Source: Flavobacterium gelatinilyticum
GTDB lineage: Bacteria > Bacteroidota > Bacteroidia > Flavobacteriales > Flavobacteriaceae
DNA: 64,000 bases
Assembly (NCBI RefSeq): GCF_027111295.1
Contig: NZ_CP114287.1
Coordinates: 2,728,001-2,792,000 of the forward strand
Direction of reading: 5' to 3'
A model generated the notes under the pieces. That model was not told the DNA's origin and made no database searches. It saw nothing but the letters and a program-made list of their open reading frames with translations. Numbering within the stretch: the first letter of the stretch is position 1; each line of letters begins with the position of its first letter. The position numbers were made by a program, and so were the translations under genes. Shown here piece after piece: positions 1 to 8,576 of the stretch.

Positions 1-162
1 TCCGTGTGCAGCACCATGTGAACCATGAGCATCTGCAGCTAGTAATTTTTCAACTTCTTGAATATCTTTAGGTGCACTTAAAAAACCATACCCAATTCCT
101 AACAGACCAAGAACCATTAGGATGATAGAAAAAGTTTTTAATTTACTTGAAAATGTATACAT
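1..162 (-). CDS. actF: ActF, alternative complex III quinone-binding subunit 2 (N-terminal part)
   Basis: The reverse strand gives 54 codons from an ATG at 162 running off the window edge, so only the N-terminus is present. It shows a short basic start, a hydrophobic segment around residues 11-28, then a His-rich stretch (AHGSHGAAHG) near the edge. This matches the start of the large membrane subunit ActF of alternative complex III, a quinol:cytochrome c oxidoreductase of the inner membrane. The call rests mainly on position: it follows actE by 27 bases and completes the order actABCDE(F). The rest lies outside the window. Confidence 0.75.
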   Translation of the reverse strand, partial: MYTFSSKLKTFSIILMVLGLLGIGYGFLSAPKDIQEVEKLLAADAHGSHGAAHG

Positions 163-189
163 ATCTATTACGATCAGTTTGTTCAACAA

Positions 190-735
190 TTATAATTGGC
201 TTTTTAGTTTTAGAACATAGTCAGCAACTAACCAACGTTCGTGGGCACTCAATTGATTTGCGTGTGATCCCATCGCGTTTAAACCATAAGTTTCAACATG
301 AAATATACTTCCTTCAGTAATATCTCTGTCTTTATAGCTAGGTACTCCAAGAAATTTTTCTCTTTCAACCAATTTACCTTTACCATTTCCAGTTGAACCA
401 TGACAGCTCATACAGTAAATTTCGAAAAGCTCTTTACCTTTTCCTGAATTTTTTTCAATTGAATCCAACGGAGATTTTAAATTAGCTTTTGCTAATTCGT
501 AACCAGCAGTTGAATTTTCATATTCATAAGGTTCGAAACCTCTGTTAATAGTTCCTTCTACAGGAAGTTGTCCTTCTTTTCCTCCTTTAAATATTTTTGA
601 TTCTGCGTAAGGCTCATAGGCTACAGATTCATACATATTTGGAAAATACTGATAGTTTGGTGCCGAATTATTGTGGCAAGATGAAACTAAAATAGTTATA
701 CCAACTAAAAGTGTTATTTTATATATCCTTTTCAT
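190..735 (-). CDS. actE: ActE, monoheme cytochrome c lipoprotein of alternative complex III
   Basis: This 181-residue protein begins with a lipoprotein signal ending in VSSC at about residue 20, so it should be anchored to the membrane on the periplasmic side. One c-type haem site, CMSCH, lies near residue 108, followed by GSTGNGKG, typical of class I cytochrome c. A Met near residue 155 (NAMGSH) is a candidate sixth ligand. In alternative complex III ActE is a monohaem subunit that helps pass electrons from quinol oxidation to the terminal oxidase side. It sits 8 bases after actD and before actF, in the standard operon order. Confidence 0.9.
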   Translation of the reverse strand: MKRIYKITLLVGITILVSSCHNNSAPNYQYFPNMYESVAYEPYAESKIFKGGKEGQLPVEGTINRGFEPYEYENSTAGYELAKANLKSPLDSIEKNSGKGKELFEIYCMSCHGSTGNGKGKLVEREKFLGVPSYKDRDITEGSIFHVETYGLNAMGSHANQLSAHERWLVADYVLKLKSQL

Positions 736-743
736 AGCTACAA

Positions 744-1268
744 TTAATTCTTTTCAATTACTTTAACTTCAACAGCTCCTGTACCTTCGAAAAAAGAAAC
801 AAGTTCTGCTTCGTTATTATTTACAGCCACTTCCATTAGGAAATGGTCGTCTGTTGTTCTTACATCAGGATTTTCTGCTTGTTTAAATGGCCATAATCTA
901 CTTCTCATATAGAAAGTAATAACCATTAAGTGCGCTGCAAAAAATACAGTCATCTCAAACATAATAGGCACGAAAGACGGCATATTCTGAATGAAACTGA
1001 AACTTGGTTTTCCACCAATATCTTGAGGCCAGTCATGAATCATGATATAACTCATCATGAATGTTGCAACAGAAATACCTACACAGCCATATAAGAAAGC
1101 ACATATTGCTAATCTTGTTGGTGCTAATCCCATAGCTTTATCCAATCCGTGAACTGGGAATGGAGTAAAAACCTCTTCAATATGATGATGAGCAGCTCTG
1201 GTTTTCTTTACTGCGTCCATCAAAACGTCATCGTCATTATAAATGGCGTATATTACTTTATTACTCAT
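744..1268 (-). CDS. actD: ActD, alternative complex III membrane subunit (DUF3341)
   Basis: The 174-residue product matches the DUF3341 family. It has a soluble N-terminal part (AIYNDDDVLMDAVK, then HHHIEEVFTPFPVHGLD), two membrane segments at roughly residues 53-75 and 97-119, and a soluble tail. In alternative complex III ActD is a two-helix subunit without cofactors. The start overlaps the end of actC by 8 bases, which implies translational coupling. Length and layout are normal for the family. Confidence 0.9.
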   Translation of the reverse strand: MSNKVIYAIYNDDDVLMDAVKKTRAAHHHIEEVFTPFPVHGLDKAMGLAPTRLAICAFLYGCVGISVATFMMSYIMIHDWPQDIGGKPSFSFIQNMPSFVPIMFEMTVFFAAHLMVITFYMRSRLWPFKQAENPDVRTTDDHFLMEVAVNNNEAELVSFFEGTGAVEVKVIEKN

Positions 1269-2661
1269 GATGTGAATCTTTATTTGCTCTTTCTCTAATG
1301 TAATTATCTCCTGTTCCTTTCAAAATTGTTTTAACCTCTGCCTGAGCAATTACAGGGAATGTTCTAGAGTATAATAAAAACAATACAAAGAAGAAACCAA
1401 TTGTTCCAATGAAAATTCCAATATCAACAAATGTTGGTGAGAACATTGTCCAAGAAGATGGAAGGTAATCTCTATGTAAAGAAGTAACAATAATTACGAA
1501 TCTTTCAAACCACATTCCGATGTTTACTACGATTGAAATAATAAATGAGAACATGATACTGGTTCTAAGTTTTTTGAACCACATAAACTGTGGAGAGAAA
1601 ACGTTACAAGTCATCATCGACCAATATGCCCACCAGTAAGGTCCGGTAGCTCTGTTTAAGAATGCATACTGCTCATATTCTACACCTGAATACCAAGCTA
1701 CGAATAACTCAGTGATATAAGCTACACCTACAATAGATCCAGTGATCATGATAATGATATTCATTAACTCGATATGTTGTAATGTAATATATGCTTCAAG
1801 GTTAGAAACTTTTCTCATAACGATCAACAATGTATTTACCATCGCGAATCCAGAGAAAACCGCTCCAGCAACGAAGTATGGAGGGAAAATTGTGGTATGC
1901 CATCCAGGAATTACAGAAGTAGCAAAGTCCATAGATACAATTGTGTGTACAGAAAGTACAAGAGGAGTTGCTAAACCGGCTAATACTAAAGATACCTCTT
2001 CAAAACGCTGCCAGTCTTTAGCTCTACCGCTCCATCCAAAACTTAGGATAGAATACACTCTTTTATTAAACGGAGTAATAGCTCTATCACGAAGCATAGC
2101 GAAATCAGGTAATAAACCAGTCCACCAGAAAACTAATGATACTGAAAGATAAGTTGAAATCGCAAATACGTCCCAAAGTAATGGTGAGTTAAAGTTTACC
2201 CACAAAGATCCAAACTGGTTTGGAATAGGTAATACCCAGTATGCTAACCATGGACGACCCATGTGAATAATTGGGAATAAACCTGCCTGAACTACTGAGA
2301 AAATAGTCATTGCTTCTGCAGAACGGTTAATAGCCATTCTCCAACGCTGACGGAAAAGTAAAAGTACTGCAGAAATCAAAGTTCCCGCGTGACCAATACC
2401 AACCCACCAAACAAAGTTAGTAATATCCCAGGCCCAACCAACTGTTTTATTTAATCCCCATGTTCCGATACCGGTAGATACGGTGTAAATTATACAACCT
2501 AACCCCCAAAGGAAGGCTACTAATGCGATTGTAAATACAATCCACCATTGTTTATTTGCAGGTCCTTCTACAGGCGCTGCCACATCTACAGTTACATCGT
2601 GATATGATTTATCACCTATAACTAAAGGTTTTCTAATGGGTGCTTCGTAATGAGACGACAT
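1261..2661 (-). CDS. actC: ActC, alternative complex III NrfD-like quinone-binding membrane subunit
   Basis: This 466-residue polytopic protein of about ten membrane helices belongs to the NrfD/PsrC family. It contains typical stretches such as WWVGIGHAGTLISA and the following charged loop (RQRWR). In alternative complex III ActC carries the quinol-oxidising site and couples it to the iron-sulfur subunit ActB. It lies 34 bases after actB and overlaps actD by 8 bases. Nothing looks truncated. Confidence 0.92.
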   Translation of the reverse strand: MSSHYEAPIRKPLVIGDKSYHDVTVDVAAPVEGPANKQWWIVFTIALVAFLWGLGCIIYTVSTGIGTWGLNKTVGWAWDITNFVWWVGIGHAGTLISAVLLLFRQRWRMAINRSAEAMTIFSVVQAGLFPIIHMGRPWLAYWVLPIPNQFGSLWVNFNSPLLWDVFAISTYLSVSLVFWWTGLLPDFAMLRDRAITPFNKRVYSILSFGWSGRAKDWQRFEEVSLVLAGLATPLVLSVHTIVSMDFATSVIPGWHTTIFPPYFVAGAVFSGFAMVNTLLIVMRKVSNLEAYITLQHIELMNIIIMITGSIVGVAYITELFVAWYSGVEYEQYAFLNRATGPYWWAYWSMMTCNVFSPQFMWFKKLRTSIMFSFIISIVVNIGMWFERFVIIVTSLHRDYLPSSWTMFSPTFVDIGIFIGTIGFFFVLFLLYSRTFPVIAQAEVKTILKGTGDNYIRERANKDSHHE

Positions 2662-2695
2662 AATCCTTTATATTGTTTCTTAATTAATAATTTTA

Positions 2696-5600
2696 CTAAG
2701 TGTTTCTAACTTTAACGTGATAGAAAACATTTGGTTTAGTACCAACATGCTCTAATAAATGATACATTCTTTCGCTTTCTGCTAATTTAGCAACTTCGCT
2801 TTCTTTATCATTTACGTCTCCAAATACCATAGCACCAGAAGAACAAGCTGCAGAACAAGCACAAGCATTGTTGAACTCATCTTTACCTACAACTCTTCCT
2901 TGACGTTTAGCTTCAAGGATTACAGCCTGAGTACTTTGGATACAGAAAGAACATTTTTCCATAACTCCACGAGAACGAACGTTTACGTCTGGGTTTAATA
3001 CCATACGACCTAAATCATCATTCATATGATAATCGAATTCGCTGTTTTTGTTGTACAAGAACCAGTTGAAACGACGAACTTTATATGGACAGTTATTAGC
3101 ACAGTAACGAGTACCAACACATCTGTTATATGCCATATGGTTTTGACCTTGACGACCGTGAGAAGTTGCAGCAACAGGACATACTGTTTCACAAGGTGCG
3201 TGATTACAGTGCTGACACATTACTGGCTGGAATGCTACTTGTGGATTATCTCCAGGTTTTTCCATTTCATTAAATGTAGATAATGAACTAGATAAACCAG
3301 CAATTCCTTCTTTTCTTTCGTTATCACCTTCAAAAGTACTTTCAGAAGAGTAGTATCTGTCGATACGTAACCAGTGCATATCACGGCTTCTTCTAACCTC
3401 TGCTTTACCTACAACCGGAACGTTGTTTTCAGCGTGACAAGCGATAACGCAGGCTCCACAACCAGTACAAGCATTTAAATCGATAGATAAATTAAAGTGG
3501 TGACCAGTAGTACGATCAAAAGATTCCCATAAGTCTACAGTTGTAGCCTCAACTTCCTGGTGATCTAATGATACCATTGGCTGTTCGTTCCAATGTTTTG
3601 CATCCTGAGTATTGAAAATCTCTAAAGTAGTTTCTTTAATGATATCTCCTCTACCCATTAATGTTTTTTGTCCCTGAACACAAGCAAACTCATGTTCTCC
3701 ATTTGCCTTAGCAATAGAAACAGACTGAACACTATTGAAATTTTTATATAAAGCGTAAGCATTTAAACCTACCTGCATTTCTTCTTTTAAAGCTGCTTTA
3801 CGACCGTAACCAACAGCTAAACCTACTGTACCAACAGCTTGTCCTGGCTGAACAATTACCGGCACATTCTCTAATTTAAGACCATCAGCAGTTGTAATTG
3901 TAGCATAACTTCCGTTTAAACCACCATTTGCAACAATTTCATTTGATAAATTTAATTTCTTAGCATCCGCATTTGAAACTGTAACATAGTTATCCCAAGA
4001 AACTCTTGTGATTGGATCCGGGAACTCTTGTAACCATGGATTGTTTGCATGTTGTCCATCTCCCATACCTGTTTTAGTATATAATACTAACTCAAGTTCA
4101 CCGTTAGATTTTGATTTAGAAAGTATACTTGCTGCACTAGCGAAATCATAAGACCCTCCAGCTAAAGGAGCAGAACCAATTACTAAAACACCATCGTGCA
4201 GAACTTTGTTCCAAGAAGAACCAGCAATAACAGAAGCTGCATTAGCTTTTAAGTAATCATAGAAACTTCCAGTTGAACCATTCAATGATAATAAAACATC
4301 CTGAAATTGTTTTGTATCAAAAATTGGGCGAATAGTCGGCTGTGTTAAACTATAAGTTCCTTTAGTAATTTCTACATCTCCCCAAGACTCTAAATAATGA
4401 GGAGCCGGAGCTGCAACTGTAGATATAGCAGCAGTTTCATCTTCTTTTAAAGAGAAAGCAACTGACGTTTTTACTTTTTTCAATCCGGAAACAAAAGAAG
4501 CTGAATCAGCTAAAGTGTAAACCGGGTTAACTCCACTCATAATTAAAGTATGAACACTTCCTGCATTCAAATCTTTAATTAATTGCGAAACAACTGCATT
4601 AGAACCTTTTCTAATTTGTCTTGTTCCTGCCGTTGTGAAAGCTTCGCTGGCTAATGCCTGATTGATAGCTAAAACTAACAATTGAGCATTTTTATCTTCA
4701 ATACCAGATACCAGAATACCTTTTGTACCAGCTGCTTTTAATTGCTGAGCTGCTTTTATAACCTCTTCTTTAAATTTACCATCTAAAGTTACAGGAACAG
4801 AAGCACCAACAATTATATTATAAATCTGAACTAAAGCTTGTTTTTGATCAGCTGTAGTCATTGGAACACGCTTATCAGCTGCTGCTCCGGATAATGTCAT
4901 ATTTGATTCAAACTGAAAATGACGAGACATTTTTCCGTTTTGAGGAATACGTCCTTTTGCATATCCAGCATCATATCCGCCACCTTGCCAGTCTCCTAAG
5001 AAATCAGCACCAACAGATACAATTAAAGAAGCTTTTGAGAAATCATAATCAACCAAACCTCTTTCTCCGTATACAGTTTCGAATGCATCTAATGCATCAG
5101 AAGAAGAAACTGCATCGTATACTACATGTTTAGCATTTGGATTTTTAGCGATAAACTCAGCTATCAGCTTTTCAGTTGAAGGGCTCGCTAAAGTATTTGT
5201 TAACAATACCACCTGACCTCCTTTAGCTTTTGCATCAGCTAAACTTGATTTAATTTTTAAATCAACAGCAGACCAAGTAGACTCTTTTCCTTCTACTTTC
5301 GGTGCTTTCAAACGCATGCTATCATATAAACCTAAGATAGATGCATGAATTCTCGCGTTTGCTGAAAACTTAGCTCCGGGAATAGTATTGTTTTCAATTT
5401 TAATTGGACGACCCTCACGAGTTTTTACCAAAAGATTTGCAAAATCAAAACCATCAAAAACAGTAGTTGCATAATAATCTGCAACACCAGGAATGATTTG
5501 CTCTGGTTGTAATACATAAGGGATAGACTTGTGCACAGGACCTTCACAAGCAGCAAGTGTAACTGCCGCAGTACTAAATCCTACGTACTTTAAAAAGTCA

Positions 5601-5755
5601 CGACGTGAAGTTCCAGATGAAGCTAACGCATCAGCATTTCCTAAGAATTCATCTGTAGGAATCTCTTCAACAAATTCGTTATTTCTAAGCGCCTCAACAA
5701 TAGAACTATTTTCTAGTTCTTCAACACTTTTCCAGTATTTTTTGTTTGATGACAT
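2696..5755 (-). CDS. actB: ActB, molybdopterin-like and iron-sulfur subunit of alternative complex III
   Basis: The 1019-residue protein begins with a cytoplasmic extension and then a Tat-type signal (SRRDFLK near residue 51) followed by LAAC, so it is probably exported folded and lipidated. Residues of about 80-740 form the molybdopterin oxidoreductase-like domain, which in this family has no cofactor. The C-terminal part is a four-cluster ferredoxin domain: CTGCGACVIAC, CQHCNHAPCETVC, CVGTRYCANNC and a final set with CSFC and CACSAAC. It carries electrons inside alternative complex III. It is second in the operon, 32 bases after actA. Length is normal for the family. Confidence 0.93.
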   Translation of the reverse strand: MSSNKKYWKSVEELENSSIVEALRNNEFVEEIPTDEFLGNADALASSGTSRRDFLKYVGFSTAAVTLAACEGPVHKSIPYVLQPEQIIPGVADYYATTVFDGFDFANLLVKTREGRPIKIENNTIPGAKFSANARIHASILGLYDSMRLKAPKVEGKESTWSAVDLKIKSSLADAKAKGGQVVLLTNTLASPSTEKLIAEFIAKNPNAKHVVYDAVSSSDALDAFETVYGERGLVDYDFSKASLIVSVGADFLGDWQGGGYDAGYAKGRIPQNGKMSRHFQFESNMTLSGAAADKRVPMTTADQKQALVQIYNIIVGASVPVTLDGKFKEEVIKAAQQLKAAGTKGILVSGIEDKNAQLLVLAINQALASEAFTTAGTRQIRKGSNAVVSQLIKDLNAGSVHTLIMSGVNPVYTLADSASFVSGLKKVKTSVAFSLKEDETAAISTVAAPAPHYLESWGDVEITKGTYSLTQPTIRPIFDTKQFQDVLLSLNGSTGSFYDYLKANAASVIAGSSWNKVLHDGVLVIGSAPLAGGSYDFASAASILSKSKSNGELELVLYTKTGMGDGQHANNPWLQEFPDPITRVSWDNYVTVSNADAKKLNLSNEIVANGGLNGSYATITTADGLKLENVPVIVQPGQAVGTVGLAVGYGRKAALKEEMQVGLNAYALYKNFNSVQSVSIAKANGEHEFACVQGQKTLMGRGDIIKETTLEIFNTQDAKHWNEQPMVSLDHQEVEATTVDLWESFDRTTGHHFNLSIDLNACTGCGACVIACHAENNVPVVGKAEVRRSRDMHWLRIDRYYSSESTFEGDNERKEGIAGLSSSLSTFNEMEKPGDNPQVAFQPVMCQHCNHAPCETVCPVAATSHGRQGQNHMAYNRCVGTRYCANNCPYKVRRFNWFLYNKNSEFDYHMNDDLGRMVLNPDVNVRSRGVMEKCSFCIQSTQAVILEAKRQGRVVGKDEFNNACACSAACSSGAMVFGDVNDKESEVAKLAESERMYHLLEHVGTKPNVFYHVKVRNT

Positions 5756-5787
5756 TGTATATAAATATTAAAATCTTAATAATTCGA

Positions 5788-7122
5788 TTAATAGTGGCAT
5801 TTACCGCATTCTAAACCTCCCATTTGCGCTGCAGTTAATTTTTCTACACCGTATTTTTTAGAAAGTTCAGCATGAATTTTTTCATAATATGCATTTCCTT
5901 CCATCTTAACATCAGTTTTTCTGTGGCAGTCCACACACCAACCCATAGTTAATTTAGAGTATTGCTTCATGATTTCAAATTCTTGTACCGGACCGTGACA
6001 AGTTTGACATTCAACTCCTGCAACAGAAACGTGCTGCGAGTGGTTGAAGTAAACAAAATCAGGAAGATTATGAATACGAACCCATTTAACAGGCTGTGTT
6101 TTTCCAGTATAAGCCTGTTTAGTCTTATCCCATCCAACAGCATCATATAATTTTTGAATCTGTGCATCGTAGAATGCTTTGCTGTATTCAGCAGTAGCTG
6201 TAGTTTCAGCAACCTCAGAAATATTTTTATGACAGTTCATACAAACATTTAATGAAGGAATACCAGCAGTCTTGCTCACACGAGCAGCAGAGTGACAATA
6301 TTTACAATTGATTTCATTATCCCCAGCGTGAATTTTGTGAGAGTAATGGATTGGCTGGATTGGTTCGTAGTTTTGATCTACACCAACCTGCATTAAATAT
6401 CCATACACAAAATAACCACTAGCTAAAAGTAAAAATATAGAAGTAACTAATACAAGGAATTGGTTTCTTGCAAAAGCTTTCCAGATTGGAGTTCTTCCTT
6501 CTTTAGGAGCAACTTCAATTCCGTTATTACTGGCAACTTTAGTCAACACTTTGTTCACCATGAACAACATAACAACTAAGATGGCCATTACAAGAGCAAG
6601 AGCTCCTAAAATAACATTATTAGAGATTCCGCCTGCTTCAGTATTAGTTCCCGGAGGTGTTGCTGCAGTTCCTGCACCAGGAGCCGGTTCAGCTTTCTTT
6701 TCAGAAGTATAAGCAATAATATTATCAATATCACCCTCAGACAGCTGAGGAAAAGAGGTCATAACAGCTTTGTTATTTTCCTCAAAAAGTTTAACAGCAA
6801 CTGGATCGCCTGATTTTATCATTTCAGAGCTGTTGTGAATCCATTTGTAAAGCCATGCTTTATCATGCTTAGAAGCAACATCTCTTAAAGCTGGACCTGT
6901 TGATTTAGCATCTAGTTTGTGACATGCAGCGCAATTTGCATTAAAAAGTTCTTTCCCTTTTACCGGATCACCACCTGATGTTGCAGCAGGAGCCGCAGCT
7001 TCTGGTGCTGCAGCTGGAGCAGCAGGATCTTGAGCAAATGAAGTTAGGGAGAAAATTAACGTTAGCGATAAGCTAAGCAGCAATTTTCTTGAGATCGAAT
7101 TATGGTTACCCACCTTTTTCAT
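5788..7122 (-). CDS. actA: ActA, multihaem cytochrome c of alternative complex III with an N-terminal cytochrome c domain
   Basis: This 444-residue first gene of the operon encodes a membrane-anchored multihaem cytochrome. A signal peptide (about residues 10-30) is followed by an Ala/Pro-rich linker and a monohaem domain (CAACH). A second linker and a membrane segment near residues 168-190 come next, then another near 220-240, and a C-terminal domain with five sites: CKYCH, CMNCH, CQTCH, CVDCH and CGKCH. That makes six CXXCH sites. Classical ActA is described as pentahaem, so the first domain looks like a fused cytochrome c. A promoter lies at 7210-7239. Confidence 0.92.
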   Translation of the reverse strand: MKKVGNHNSISRKLLLSLSLTLIFSLTSFAQDPAAPAAAPEAAAPAATSGGDPVKGKELFNANCAACHKLDAKSTGPALRDVASKHDKAWLYKWIHNSSEMIKSGDPVAVKLFEENNKAVMTSFPQLSEGDIDNIIAYTSEKKAEPAPGAGTAATPPGTNTEAGGISNNVILGALALVMAILVVMLFMVNKVLTKVASNNGIEVAPKEGRTPIWKAFARNQFLVLVTSIFLLLASGYFVYGYLMQVGVDQNYEPIQPIHYSHKIHAGDNEINCKYCHSAARVSKTAGIPSLNVCMNCHKNISEVAETTATAEYSKAFYDAQIQKLYDAVGWDKTKQAYTGKTQPVKWVRIHNLPDFVYFNHSQHVSVAGVECQTCHGPVQEFEIMKQYSKLTMGWCVDCHRKTDVKMEGNAYYEKIHAELSKKYGVEKLTAAQMGGLECGKCHY

Positions 7123-7209
7123 ATAGTATAATAATTATCTACTAATTTTTGGTATGATTTTTTCTGTAATAAATCAGACAAAAATTAATACCTTCTTTTA
7201 AAACTTGCA

Positions 7210-7239
7210 CAAAAATACGACTTATGAACTATTCTCAAA
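7210..7239 (-). promoter_or_regulatory. Promoter of the act operon
   Basis: On the reverse strand TTTG (7239-7236), an 18-base spacer and TATTTTTG (7217-7210) match the Bacteroidetes housekeeping promoter TTTG-N17-21-TAnnTTTG. It lies about 90 bases upstream of the actA start codon. Confidence 0.65.
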
Positions 7240-7315
7240 ACCTTAAAATAGTCTTAAATATCAATTTATATCAATTCTAAATAATATTAAAATTTTACAT
7301 ACAAACTTTAAATAG

Positions 7316-7323
7316 TATTTTTG
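7316..7323 (+). promoter_or_regulatory. -7 element for the SPOR-domain gene
   Basis: TATTTTTG fits the Bacteroidetes -7 box TAnnTTTG and lies 18 bases before the ATG at 7342. It overlaps the TTG at 7321, which therefore cannot be the start codon. No good -33 element is visible. Confidence 0.5.
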
Positions 7324-7341
7324 CATAAAAACCATCACATT

Positions 7342-7731
7342 ATGAGAATTTTAAGCCCTTCAAAAAAGCTTTTTTTTACATTTACAATCGCTGCCGTAAC
7401 ATTTAGTTTTCAAGCACAAAGTCAAAACTTAACATTGAATCAGGACCCTAAATTTGAGCAGTTATTGAATGATAAACGTAAATTTAACACATCAATAAGT
7501 ACAAACGATTCCTATAGAATTCAAATCTTTAGCGGTAAAAGTGAAGAGGCTAAAAAGACACTTTCGGACTTTAAAAGAGAGTACACAAACATAGACGGAA
7601 CCATCATTTTTAACACACCCAACTACAAGGTTATAGTTGGAAACTTCAAATCACGAATTGAAGCCGAACGAAATATGATCGAAATCAGAAAAAAATATAA
7701 AAATATATTCCTGATAAAGCCGGGAAAATAG
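7342..7731 (+). CDS. Exported SPOR-domain protein
   Basis: I place the start at the ATG at 7342 because a signal peptide follows at once (hydrophobic residues 9-25, cleavage near QAQSQ) and the only upstream option lies inside the promoter. The mature part of about 100 residues is essentially one SPOR domain (YRIQIFSGKSEEAKK, then YKVIVGNFKSRIEAE). SPOR domains bind peptidoglycan stripped of stem peptides, often at division sites. It is a single-gene unit with its own promoter and a strong terminator. It is divergent from the act operon. Confidence 0.85.
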   Translation: MRILSPSKKLFFTFTIAAVTFSFQAQSQNLTLNQDPKFEQLLNDKRKFNTSISTNDSYRIQIFSGKSEEAKKTLSDFKREYTNIDGTIIFNTPNYKVIVGNFKSRIEAERNMIEIRKKYKNIFLIKPGK

Positions 7732-7744
7732 CACAAAATCACAT

Positions 7745-7778
7745 AAAAAAAGCGAGACAAATTGTCTCGCTTTTTTTT
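7745..7778 (+). terminator. Rho-independent terminator after the SPOR gene
   Basis: A perfect 9-bp stem (GCGAGACAA with TTGTCTCGC, one-base loop) is followed by eight T residues. An A-run lies on the other side, so it could work in both directions. Confidence 0.9.
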
Positions 7779-7908
7779 ATTTACAATAACCTGTTACTTT
7801 TCTCAAAAAAATCCTAACATTTATCATTTAAAGGTAAAATCTTTTTTCAGGTTCTTTTAGGATTCGCCTAATTCAACCATAAAACAAGACTTAATTTACC
7901 CTAAAAAA

Positions 7909-8439
7909 TCAATTTACTACTTTGATACCGCTGGCCAAAAATTGTATTTCTTCTTTCGGTTTATTGATTTCATTTATTTCTGTTTTTGTCTTTTTAGCTT
8001 CTTTTGCATAATGCTTCAACTCTTTTACTGATGTAACTTTCTTCTCAGCATTTCCTGTCAAAACCACATTTTTTCCTTTTACAGCTGTAGGTACAAAAAA
8101 AGCATAATCTTTCATCTTAACAAAGAAAGACGAACCTTCTGTTGTTTTAATGGTTAACCAGCACCCTCTTTTTCCACACACATCTGTCACCTTTCCTTGT
8201 ACAACAGCATTTTCAACTTTAGCAGAGCCATTTAATTCTTTTTCTAACTCTTCAGCTGAAATCGCCTTATTTACAACAGCCGCCGAAACATCTTCTCCGT
8301 AATAATCTCCTACTAACGCATTACCTGCCGGAGGAGCTGGTTTTTCGACATCTTCCTGAGAAAAACAAAACGCATTAAAACATATAAACAAAACAACTGA
8401 ACACAGTATTGATTTCTTATTTATCAGATCTTTTTTCAT
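7909..8439 (-). CDS. DUF4920 domain exported protein
   Basis: The 176-residue protein has a signal peptide (hydrophobic residues 9-28, ending near CFSQ). An OB-like domain follows, with the family hallmark KVTDVCGKRGCWL around residues 83-95 and a central FFVKMKDYAFFVP. This matches DUF4920, a Bacteroidetes family of exported proteins without a firm function. The two cysteines near residues 88 and 92 may be a metal site or disulfide. The C-terminal 30 residues are Lys/Glu-rich. It appears to be monocistronic. Confidence 0.8.
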   Translation of the reverse strand: MKKDLINKKSILCSVVLFICFNAFCFSQEDVEKPAPPAGNALVGDYYGEDVSAAVVNKAISAEELEKELNGSAKVENAVVQGKVTDVCGKRGCWLTIKTTEGSSFFVKMKDYAFFVPTAVKGKNVVLTGNAEKKVTSVKELKHYAKEAKKTKTEINEINKPKEEIQFLASGIKVVN

Positions 8440-8526
8440 TATAAAATAACTTTAAATTTTAAGAGATCTAATTTACGTATTTAATCACAAATACTGCCTG
8501 ATACCGCGGTTTTAAAGCATTATTTC

Positions 8527-8557
8527 ATAAAAAAAGTCCCAATATAATTGGGACTTT
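8527..8557 (-). terminator. Terminator of the rimP-nusA-infB operon
   Basis: On the reverse strand an 11-bp stem (AAAGTCCCAAT with ATTGGGACTTT, loop TAT) ends in a T-run, 20 bases after the infB stop codon. Confidence 0.88.
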
Positions 8558-8576
8558 AAGATATATCAACTGACTA

